8,131 nt of DNA from Candidatus Sumerlaeota bacterium (GTDB taxonomy: Bacteria > Sumerlaeota > Sumerlaeia > JADFCT01), in contig JAPLSP010000487.1 in NCBI GenBank assembly GCA_026398575.1, positions 1 through 8,131 on the forward strand. The letters run 5' to 3'. Made by a program: the position numbers and the translations under genes. The notes under the pieces were generated by a model. The model made no database searches. It was not told where the DNA came from and worked only from the letters and a program-made list of their open reading frames with translations. Shown one piece after another: positions 1-5,667 of this stretch (its first letter is position 1; each line of letters starts with the position of its first letter).

Positions 1-58
1 CCAAAAAGAAGGCGGCAAGCCACCTTACTCCAAAAGCTGGCGCCGTTCTTATTCGCAT
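1..58 (-). CDS. Start of an exported or membrane protein gene, cut by the window edge
   Basis: Only about 19 codons are visible, reading MRIRTAPAFGVRWLAAFFL: a basic N-terminus followed by a hydrophobic run, as in a signal peptide or first membrane segment. An AGGAAG lies about 9 nt upstream of this ATG (at 58-56). It starts about 41 nt beyond the kinase stop on the same strand, so co-transcription with the kinase is likely. A second open frame begins at the ATG at 98-96, one base after the kinase TGA, and also runs off the edge (MNSSQILMQEVE...). It has no ribosome site but could be translationally coupled to the kinase. Neither frame begins like a response regulator receiver domain, which usually opens with a hydrophobic strand followed by paired acidic residues. 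The function cannot be called. Confidence 0.4.
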   Translation of the reverse strand, partial: MRIRTAPAFGVRWLAAFFL

Positions 59-99
59 GGATTTCCACTTCCTGCATGAGTATTTGCGATGAATTCATG

Positions 100-1818
100 T
101 CATCGTATTTGCGAAATGGGCGCATAGCCGGAGATATTAAGACCGCGGACTCGGAAGCAGGCGCCGCATGGCTGGGCGGGAATATACTCGATGCTCCAGC
201 CATGCGCCAATGCGATTTGGCGCGCGATTGCCAGGCCCAGTCCCGTGCCTCCCTCGCGTTCCGTGAAATAGGGGCGGAAAAGATTTTCGCGCGCTTCTTC
301 CGGAACGCCGGGGCCGTTGTCGCGAACCTCGAGACAGGCTTCGTCCGCCGCGCATTTTTCCACTGCCACCTCGACCTTCCCCCCCTGGCCGACCGCCTGC
401 ATCGCATTGAGGATCAGGTTGAAGAGCAGCTGGCGCAAAAGCGACTCATCGGCCTGCGCGTTCAGGTCCGGTCCGGTGACGAGGAACTGGATGGCCTTGT
501 CTTCCTTGTCGCTCTCGAGGGCGCGTTCCACGCTGCGCGCCACGGCGTGAAGCGACACGGGCGCCAGCTGGGGCGCGCGCGGGCGCGAGTAGTCCATGAA
601 TTCATTCAACCGTCCGGCGACGCGATCCACCTCCTCGGCGATTTCCAGCGACCGCCGCTGGATGTCGGGCGTGGCGTCTTCCTGCCGGGCGATCAACTGC
701 GCCAACCCTTTCACGATATTCAGAGGATTGCGGGTTTCGTGCGCCAGCCCCGCCGCCGCCAGGTTCATTTCCGTGAGATGGCGGTTCATTTCGCCGGCGC
801 GCATGAGGCTCACCGCCAACGCTGCCGATCGTTCGCGTCCGCGCCATGCCAGCCCCAGCCCCAACCCGGCCATCAGCGCGCCGGACATGATGCAAAGCCG
901 CAGCCACAAATCGCGCTCAATCTCCCTCCTGAGCGCTTTGGCGGATAGTACGAGAATGAATCCATGCATTCCGCGTTGCTGCAACAGTTCCTTGTAGCGC
1001 TCCTCCTCCATCCAGAACGGACGGCCAAAATCCGGCGGACGGCCAAAGGCCGGGGAACGGCCAAAATCCGGCGGGGGACCGTATGGCTGCCTAGCAGTGT
1101 CATGCTCCCCTCTTTGCCTGCTCATCTGATTTGCGTTGTCCGCCGGAGGTTGGGCTTGCGGTTCTCGCGGGGGCGGGTTCCCCAGGGGCGGGTTCCCGGG
1201 GGGAGCGTTTCCCGCCACACTATTGTTCATAGCCGGCCCCTCCGGATGCAAACGGCCTGTTTGAGTATCCGTGGTAACGTTGGCGCCCGGTGTTCTTCGG
1301 TCCGGACGCGAAGGCCCCCGGCGCGGCCCGGCTAAACCGCCGGGAGGAGGCTGATGGACCGTGTTTTCGTCGTCGCTTAGCGATAGAATGATGGCGGCAG
1401 GGCGGGTGGCGCCGGAGTCGTCATCACCCGTGCTGAGATCAATGAGGTTGACAAACGCCACCGAGTCATTCCCCCACCGTCCGCCGGTCTTCAGCAGATC
1501 CTTCACGTCCGGTCCCAGAGGCATGCCTGCCGAGGCCATTACTTCGCCGGAGGAATTGAGCAGCGCAATCGTATTCAAGTCGCTGGATTGAACCAATCCC
1601 TTCAGCGCCGCTTCCACTTGTGGCTGGCGCATGACTCCAAAAACTCCTTGCGACCGGATGACCGCGCCGAGCGAATACGAGATATCGCGGGCGCGATTGA
1701 TCAGCGCCGTTTGGGCTGATTTCACCACGCGTTGATGCTCAAGCCCTTGCCATGCGCCGATCAAAATCCAGGCGACCGCAAGCGCGCCGTAAATGGTAAG
1801 AGTCCGAGTGGTCCTCAT
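100..1818 (-). CDS. Membrane sensor histidine kinase, NtrB/ZraS-like, with proline-rich periplasmic region
   Basis: A 572-residue two-component sensor that should autophosphorylate on histidine and pass the phosphate to a response regulator not present here. A first membrane segment lies at about residues 8-24 and a second at about 303-325. The roughly 280 residues between them face outside the cytoplasm. Residues 30-150 look like a small Cache/PAS-like sensor (LLNSSGEVMASAG at about 86-98), and residues 155-268 are low-complexity and rich in Pro, Gly and Arg. After a short linker without an obvious HAMP domain comes the H-box HETRNPLN (His360). The ATPase follows: N-box with Asn467 and Asn471, G1 DNGPGV (500-505), F-box Phe513/Phe518, and G2 GGTGLGLA (523-530). 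The H-box sequence and compact layout resemble NtrB/ZraS kinases that pair with sigma-54 activators. The ATG at 1818 has a GGAAGG upstream. Domain calls are from visible motifs; the signal sensed is unknown. Confidence 0.93.
   Translation of the reverse strand: MRTTRTLTIYGALAVAWILIGAWQGLEHQRVVKSAQTALINRARDISYSLGAVIRSQGVFGVMRQPQVEAALKGLVQSSDLNTIALLNSSGEVMASAGMPLGPDVKDLLKTGGRWGNDSVAFVNLIDLSTGDDDSGATRPAAIILSLSDDENTVHQPPPGGLAGPRRGPSRPDRRTPGANVTTDTQTGRLHPEGPAMNNSVAGNAPPGNPPLGNPPPREPQAQPPADNANQMSRQRGEHDTARQPYGPPPDFGRSPAFGRPPDFGRPFWMEEERYKELLQQRGMHGFILVLSAKALRREIERDLWLRLCIMSGALMAGLGLGLAWRGRERSAALAVSLMRAGEMNRHLTEMNLAAAGLAHETRNPLNIVKGLAQLIARQEDATPDIQRRSLEIAEEVDRVAGRLNEFMDYSRPRAPQLAPVSLHAVARSVERALESDKEDKAIQFLVTGPDLNAQADESLLRQLLFNLILNAMQAVGQGGKVEVAVEKCAADEACLEVRDNGPGVPEEARENLFRPYFTEREGGTGLGLAIARQIALAHGWSIEYIPAQPCGACFRVRGLNISGYAPISQIR
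1021..1074 (-). repeat. Three 18-bp tandem units inside the kinase gene (PPDFGR repeat)
   Basis: Three consecutive 18-bp units on the plus strand begin ACGGCCAAA: the outer two are ACGGCCAAAATCCGGCGG and the middle one differs at several positions. On the coding strand they encode PPDFGR-like hexapeptides (residues about 249-266: PDFGR, SPAFGR, PPDFGR) just before the second membrane segment. A related 15-bp periodicity at about 1170-1200 encodes GNPPL/GNPPP. Both keep the kinase reading frame because their lengths are multiples of three. Confidence 0.85.
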
Positions 1819-1915
1819 CCCGCCGCAGCCCTTCCCAGCGAATTATCCCCTGTCGGGAGATGTTGAAATATCAGCTCCAATTAATGCCAATGAAATTTTT
1901 TCGCAGGGCTTTCTA

Positions 1916-1931
1916 CGCAAGATAAGTGCCT
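1916..1931 (-). promoter_or_regulatory. Candidate sigma-54 promoter for the histidine kinase
   Basis: Read on the minus strand the site is AGGCACTTATCTTGCG. It has GGCAC, five bases, then TTGC, so the diagnostic GG and GC are separated by exactly 10 nt as in the consensus TGGCAC-N5-TTGC. The only core mismatch is A for the first T. The predicted start of transcription is near 1905, leaving an untranslated leader of about 85 nt before the kinase ATG at 1818. NtrB/ZraS-type kinases commonly work with sigma-54 activators, so the assignment suits the gene. The dyad at 1962-1980 lies about 65 bp upstream of the predicted start and could be an activator site, though this is weak. Confidence 0.55.
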
Positions 1932-2037
1932 TTTTGGCAATAAGTCCTTCATGAATGGCTTTCATAGATCAGCGCTATGATTTATTGGGGAACGCGTCAA
2001 TAAATGCTGTCATTCAAAGCCAATCCTGAGAGCCCCC

Positions 2038-2087
2038 TGCGCAATTCGTTCACAATGAACAGCGCCCAGCTGCGCAAAACTTGCGCA
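2038..2087. promoter_or_regulatory. Candidate operator: TGCGCAA dyad plus extra half-site
   Basis: A perfect 17-bp inverted repeat TGCGCAAAACTTGCGCA (two 7-bp arms around AAC) lies at 2071-2087. A third copy of the half-site TGCGCAA is at 2038-2044, in direct orientation and 33 bp (about three helical turns) from the left arm of the dyad. Between them sits another perfect dyad, GTTCAcaaTGAAC (2048-2060). The 17-bp dyad is centred about 64 bp before the start predicted from the promoter candidate at 2109-2136, a typical activator position. Which regulator binds is unknown. Confidence 0.4.
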
Positions 2088-2108
2088 ACGGACAGCCTGG
2101 AAACCCTG

Positions 2109-2136
2109 TTGCTTGCCCGCAAAGGTGGGATATACT
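2109..2136 (+). promoter_or_regulatory. Candidate sigma-70-like promoter for sulfatase 1
   Basis: TTGCTT at 2109-2114, a 16-bp spacer, and TATACT at 2131-2136 (five of six -10 consensus bases; the -35 is weak, three of six). Transcription would start near 2143, inside the hairpin repeat, so the hairpin would sit near the 5' end of a leader of about 135 nt. PVC-group promoters are poorly characterised, so this is tentative. Confidence 0.3.
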
Positions 2137-2184
2137 CGCGGAGCGCCACTGGGAGCGCCAGCATCTCTGCTGGCGCATCAAAAA
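2137..2184 (+). repeat. Dispersed hairpin repeat, copy 1
   Basis: Two 12-bp tandem units, the first diverged (CGCGGAGCGCCA, 2137-2148) and the second CTGGGAGCGCCA (2149-2160), run into a perfect hairpin. The left arm GCGCCAGCA (2155-2163), loop TCTC, and right arm TGCTGGCGC (2168-2176) form nine uninterrupted pairs, followed by ATCAAAA. Copy 2 lies at 3843-3901, so the pair brackets sulfatase 1. No transposase is nearby. It resembles a REP/MITE-like non-autonomous element by form only. Confidence 0.85.
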
Positions 2185-2277
2185 AGAATATCGCACTTCG
2201 CCACATCAATGACCAGACAATGGATCGCATTATCCATTAATGAGGACAAACGCTTGAATACAGGAGGAATGCAAGTA

Positions 2278-3837
2278 ATGGCAAAATCAACAGTCACTCG
2301 CCGGAGCTTTCTGCAAACGGCTGCGCTCGGCGGCGCCGCCACCGCCGCATTCGGCGCCGCCGCGCTCGCGTTGCCGAAATCGCTCGCCGCGCAACCGTCC
2401 GCCGCCAATCGCCCACCCAACGTCATTTTTATTCTTGCCGATGATGGAGGCTACGGCGATTTTGGATGCTATGGCGCTACCAAAATCAAGACGCCGAACA
2501 TTGACAAGCTAGCCACACAGGGCCGTCGCTTTACCGACGCCCATTCCCCATCGGCGGTCTGCACGCCCACGCGTTATGCGCTCATGACGGGCGAATACGC
2601 CTGGCGAAAACCGGGCACGGGCATTCTTCCGGGCATCGCCGCGCTCATTATCGAGCCGGGGCGCATGACCTTGCCTGGGATGTTCAAACAAGCCGGCTAC
2701 GCCACGGCGGTCATCGGCAAATGGCACCTTGGCCTTGGGCTGCAGAAGCCAACGGACTACAACGGCGAGATCAAACCCGGTCCGCTCGAGGTCGGCTTCG
2801 ATCAATGCTTCATTATCCCAGCCACTGGCGACCGCACGCCCTGCGTCTATGTCGAGAATCATCGCGTCGCCGGACTCGACCCCAAAGATCCGATTCAGCT
2901 CGACTATTCCATCCAGCGCGGCCATCCGGAATCGTTTGTGAACGGCATCCCGCGCATCGGCAAGCAGACAGGCGGCAAGGCGGCGCTGTGGAAGGACGAG
3001 GAAATCGCCGAAACGATCACCGGACGCGCGGTGAAATATATCGAACAGAACAAGGACCGCCCGTTCTTCCTCTATTTCGCCACGCACGATATCCATGTGC
3101 CGCGCGTCCCGGCGGCGCGATTCAAGGGCAGCAGCCAGGCCGGCATTCGCGGCGACGTGGCCCAGGAATTCGATTGGTCGGTGGGCCAGGTGATGGAAGC
3201 GCTCGACCGGCTCAAGCTCGCCGACAACACGCTTCTCATTGTCACGAGCGACAACGGCGGTGTGCTGGATTCCAACGGCCCGGACACCGAGCATGGCGGA
3301 ACCGTGGCGACGAACAACGGCCATGCCTTCAACGGCCCGCTGCGCGGCGGCAAAGGCAGCCCCTACGAAGGCGGCACGCGCGTGCCGTTCATCGCGCGCT
3401 GGCCGGGCAGGATAAAGCCAGGCGTCTCCGATGAACTCTTATGTCACATTGATATGCTCGCCACAGTCGCAGCGCTTACGGAACAAAAACTGACCGACGC
3501 CGCCGCGCCCGACAGCTTCAACATCCTGCCCGCGCTGTTAGGGCTGAAAACCGACAAGCCCTGCCGCGAGCATCTGATCGAGCATGGTAATAAACTAGCG
3601 CTTCGTAAAGGCCCCTGGAAATTCATCCCTGGCGCCGCCGGCGCAGGCCAAGGCGGCGCTCAAGGCGCTGCTCCAGGGGCGAAAAGCAAAAAGCGCGCTT
3701 CAAAGGACGACGAGCTTTATAACCTCTCAGAAGATATCAGCGAAACCAAAAACATCGCCGATCAGAATCCAAAGATCGTGGAAGAAATGGCCGCTCTCCT
3801 CGACGAAATTCGCGCCAAAGGACGCAGCCGGCCATAA
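2278..3837 (+). CDS. Tat-exported S1-family sulfatase 1 (arylsulfatase A-like)
   Basis: A 519-residue formylglycine-dependent sulfatase, expected to hydrolyse sulfate esters outside the cytoplasm. The N-terminus carries a twin-arginine motif TRRSFLQ (7-13), a hydrophobic stretch, and a likely cleavage site near SLAAQ (35-39). The catalytic core shows the metal-binding Asp pair in LADDGG (Asp55-Asp56), the signature Cys95-Thr-Pro-Thr-Arg99 whose Cys becomes formylglycine, GKWH (147-150), His270 in FATHD, the second metal site SDNGG (324-328), and Lys359 in RGGKGSPYEGGTR. The C-terminal subdomain ends in ELYNLSEDISETKN. An Ala/Gly/Lys-rich insertion (about 452-476) interrupts it. I chose the ATG at 2278, 10 nt after AGGAGG (2262-2267); the in-frame ATG at 2269 is only 1 nt from that site, and longer starts would run through the repeat and put the Tat motif deep inside. 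Length fits the family. The substrate is unknown. Confidence 0.95.
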   Translation: MAKSTVTRRSFLQTAALGGAATAAFGAAALALPKSLAAQPSAANRPPNVIFILADDGGYGDFGCYGATKIKTPNIDKLATQGRRFTDAHSPSAVCTPTRYALMTGEYAWRKPGTGILPGIAALIIEPGRMTLPGMFKQAGYATAVIGKWHLGLGLQKPTDYNGEIKPGPLEVGFDQCFIIPATGDRTPCVYVENHRVAGLDPKDPIQLDYSIQRGHPESFVNGIPRIGKQTGGKAALWKDEEIAETITGRAVKYIEQNKDRPFFLYFATHDIHVPRVPAARFKGSSQAGIRGDVAQEFDWSVGQVMEALDRLKLADNTLLIVTSDNGGVLDSNGPDTEHGGTVATNNGHAFNGPLRGGKGSPYEGGTRVPFIARWPGRIKPGVSDELLCHIDMLATVAALTEQKLTDAAAPDSFNILPALLGLKTDKPCREHLIEHGNKLALRKGPWKFIPGAAGAGQGGAQGAAPGAKSKKRASKDDELYNLSEDISETKNIADQNPKIVEEMAALLDEIRAKGRSRP

Positions 3838-3842
3838 AAAGC

Positions 3843-3901
3843 CTGGGAGCGCCACTGGGAGCGCCACTGGGAGCGCCGGCATCTCTGCCGGCGCATCAAA
3901 A
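3843..3901 (+). repeat. Dispersed hairpin repeat, copy 2
   Basis: Begins 5 nt after the stop of sulfatase 1. Two exact tandem units of CTGGGAGCGCCA (3843-3854, 3855-3866) and a third (3867-3878) differing only at its last base lead into the hairpin. The left arm GCGCCGGCA (3873-3881), loop TCTC, and right arm TGCCGGCGC (3886-3894) form nine perfect pairs, then ATCAAAA. Compared with copy 1, one A-T pair in the stem has become G-C on both sides, so pairing is preserved. There is no U-run directly after the stem, so it is not a typical intrinsic terminator, although it could still stabilise the 3' end of the message. Confidence 0.88.
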
Positions 3902-3984
3902 TAAATAACAAACGCGCCAAAAAAAAATCCCCCAACCATCAAAGCATCACTCCTATCCATCTCCATCATCCCAAGGCCACCCCC

Positions 3985-5562
3985 ATGAACCGAAAATCCT
4001 TCATCCAAACCAGCGCCGCCGGCGCCGCGCTGACAATGGCTCAATCGCTGGCGAAAGGCGCAGAAAAACCATTTTCGTCAGGGTCCGCTCAATCTGACCG
4101 GTCCGACTGGTCCGACGCGTCCGACTGGTCCGACGCGTCCGACCGGTCCGACGGGTCCGACGGGTCCAATCAATCCGCCCGGTCCTCCCAGTCCTCCCAG
4201 TCCACTCAGTCCACCAGCCCCGCCCAACCCACGCGCCCCAACATCCTCTGGATTTTTGGCGATCAACACCGCGCTCAGGCGCTTTCATGCATGGGCGATC
4301 CGAACGTCTCGACGCCGATTCTTGACAGCATGGCTTCGGAAGGCCGCTTGATTACTTCAGCCGTCTGCGGCACGCCGCTGTGCTGTCCGTTCCGCGGATC
4401 GCTGATCGCAAGCCGCTACCCGCATGGTTGCGTTCCGGGACATGAGTATCCGCTACCACCGGGAATGCCGACGATTGTGCAGCCGCTCAAGGAAGCGGGC
4501 TATCACACGGGATACTTCGGCAAGTGGCATCTGGACGGCTGGCATGAGAAGGACGGACGCGCGGCCATGCACATCGTGCCGCCGGAACGCCGCTGCGGAT
4601 TCGATGTCTGGGTTGGTTACGACAACAACAATCTGCAATACGATTCCTGGGTCCACGGTGGCGAGGGCGACAAGGCGTTCCATTACAGGCTGCCGGGCTA
4701 TGAGACTGACGCGCTCACGGACCTTTACATCGGCTACATCAAGGACCGCGCCAGGGATGCAAAGGAGGGGCACACTCAGCCATTCTTCGCAGTTCTCTCA
4801 GTCCAGCCGCCGCATGACCCGTATGTGGCGCCGCCCGAGTACATGGCGCGGCATAAACCCGAAGACATCGCGCTGCGGCCCAATGTGCCGAACGTGGCGC
4901 GCGTGGTGGCGCAAGCGCGGCGCGAAATCGCAGGCGCATACTCCATGATCGAGAATCTCGACTTCAACGTCGGACGCATCCGCAAGGCGCTCGCCGAAAC
5001 CGGACTCGACAAAAACACCTACATCCTCTTCTTCTCCGATCACGGCGACATGCACGGCTCGCAGGGCCAGTTCCGCAAGACGACGCCTTATGAGGAAGCG
5101 CTGCGGATTCCGTTCATCGCGTGGGGCGGCGCAAACGTCAAACCGCTCAGCCGGGGCAAGGATCGCGCGCTGGTGAATCACGTGGATATCGCGCCGACTT
5201 CCCTCGGGCTGGCCGGTCTGCCCAAGCCCGCATGGATGCAGGGGACGGACTATTCGCGCCACTTCTATGACGGGGTTGAGACGGCGGACGATCCGGATTC
5301 GGCGTTCATCCAATCGGTCATCCCGACCAAGCATGGCGACAGCGTGGACCGCCCCTGGCGCGGCGTCGTGACGCGCGATGGATGGAAATACGTCTGCCTC
5401 GAAGGCGTGCCGTGGCTTATGTTCAACTTGAATGAAGACCCTTATGAGCAGGTCAACCTTGCGTTCAACACCAAGTTTGGCGGCCCGCGCAAGAAGTTGC
5501 AAGAGCGGCTGGCGGCGTGGATCGAAAAGACCGGCGACAAGTTTTTACTGCCAAGTCTTTAG
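3985..5562 (+). CDS. Exported S1-family sulfatase 2 with Ser-Asp repeat linker
   Basis: A 525-residue formylglycine sulfatase of the SDHGD type (the group that includes choline-, iduronate- and glucosamine-sulfatase-like enzymes). The signal NRKSFIQ (2-8) has Arg-Lys in place of the twin arginine, followed by an Ala-rich hydrophobic stretch to about residue 25. Residues 34-78 are a low-complexity linker of Ser every third position (SDx, then SSQ/STQ), encoded by 9-bp tandem units. The catalytic domain begins at RPNILWIFGDQH (84-95; Asp93, Gln94). The signature Cys133-Cys-Pro-Phe-Arg137 supplies the formylglycine at Cys133. Then come GKWH (179-182), PPHDP (275-279), SDHGD (351-355) and Lys365. 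The C-terminal part ends with NLNEDPYEQVNL. The start has only a weak AAGG at 3973-3976. It begins 147 nt after sulfatase 1 and could be co-transcribed, with the hairpin repeat between. The substrate is unknown. Confidence 0.94.
   Translation: MNRKSFIQTSAAGAALTMAQSLAKGAEKPFSSGSAQSDRSDWSDASDWSDASDRSDGSDGSNQSARSSQSSQSTQSTSPAQPTRPNILWIFGDQHRAQALSCMGDPNVSTPILDSMASEGRLITSAVCGTPLCCPFRGSLIASRYPHGCVPGHEYPLPPGMPTIVQPLKEAGYHTGYFGKWHLDGWHEKDGRAAMHIVPPERRCGFDVWVGYDNNNLQYDSWVHGGEGDKAFHYRLPGYETDALTDLYIGYIKDRARDAKEGHTQPFFAVLSVQPPHDPYVAPPEYMARHKPEDIALRPNVPNVARVVAQARREIAGAYSMIENLDFNVGRIRKALAETGLDKNTYILFFSDHGDMHGSQGQFRKTTPYEEALRIPFIAWGGANVKPLSRGKDRALVNHVDIAPTSLGLAGLPKPAWMQGTDYSRHFYDGVETADDPDSAFIQSVIPTKHGDSVDRPWRGVVTRDGWKYVCLEGVPWLMFNLNEDPYEQVNLAFNTKFGGPRKKLQERLAAWIEKTGDKFLLPSL
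4084..4218 (+). repeat. 9-bp tandem array in the sulfatase 2 reading frame
   Basis: Fifteen consecutive 9-bp units, nearly all beginning TCC. Seven (4102-4164) are TCCGAC followed by TGG, GCG, CGG or GGG, preceded by TCTGACCGG and flanked by diverged units such as TCCTCCCAG (twice) and TCCACTCAG. They encode Ser-Asp-X and Ser-Ser/Thr-Gln tripeptides. The unit length keeps the frame, and long antisense frames stay open across it too. The central units are most alike and the ends most diverged, which suggests expansion from the middle. Confidence 0.9.
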
Positions 5563-5591
5563 GCGTACTTTTTGCTTCATCGGGAATGCGC

Positions 5592-5620
5592 TTGACTGCA
5601 AGTGGGAACGTCACGAGAAT
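5592..5620 (+). promoter_or_regulatory. Weak promoter candidate for the PIN-toxin pair
   Basis: TTGACT (5592-5597) followed after 17 bp by GAGAAT (5615-5620), upstream of the PIN gene at 5668. The -35 is good (five of six) and the -10 poor (four of six). It lies in the 105-bp gap after sulfatase 2 and would let the lower-GC pair be expressed on its own. I saw no clear operator. Confidence 0.3.
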
Positions 5621-5667
5621 CGAAAAAGTGATTCGGCGGCACGGGCAAGTTATGAAGGCCGGCAACC

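Larger units (their letters stand above)
1819..2277. other. Divergent intergenic regulatory region
   Basis: These 459 bp lie between the divergent kinase and sulfatase 1 starts and hold no convincing gene. From left to right I see a sigma-54-type promoter facing the kinase (1916-1931, minus), an imperfect-spacer dyad TCATAGatcagcgCTATGA (1962-1980), a dyad GTTCAcaaTGAAC (2048-2060), a perfect 17-bp dyad (2071-2087) with a further half-site at 2038-2044, a sigma-70-like promoter candidate facing the sulfatase (2109-2136), and a hairpin repeat (2137-2184). The left part (1860-2010) is visibly AT-richer than the flanking genes. An open frame upstream of the sulfatase start reads through the hairpin repeat but has no plausible start signal. 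Confidence 0.7.

Noticed and set aside
76..948. Long plus-strand frame opposite the histidine kinase
   Set aside because: Antisense shadow of GC-rich coding DNA. It has no recognisable domain, while the minus strand shows complete kinase H, N, G1 and G2 motifs.
2113..2277. N-terminal extension of sulfatase 1 from upstream starts
   Set aside because: It would translate through the hairpin repeat and push the twin-arginine motif to about residue 60. The AGGAGG before 2278 and the Tat signal directly after it support the shorter start.
2509..3324. 271-codon minus-strand frame inside sulfatase 1
   Set aside because: Shadow frame opposite conserved sulfatase motifs; no domain and no start signal. 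The similar minus-strand frames at 4798-5502 and 7087-7905 were rejected for the same reason.
3873..3901. Hairpin copy 2 as an intrinsic terminator of sulfatase 1
   Set aside because: The stem is strong but is followed by ATCAAAATAAATAAC, with no U-run, and the same element also occurs upstream of the gene. A role in mRNA stability remains possible.
4084..4218. CRISPR array
   Set aside because: The units are 9 bp, contiguous, in frame and without spacers. The 12-bp and 18-bp repeats elsewhere also lack spacers.
4078..4269. Antisense frame with collagen-like Gly-Pro-Val triplets
   Set aside because: It is the complement of the 9-bp tandem array inside sulfatase 2, has no ribosome site, and the opposite strand carries an intact sulfatase with all catalytic motifs.
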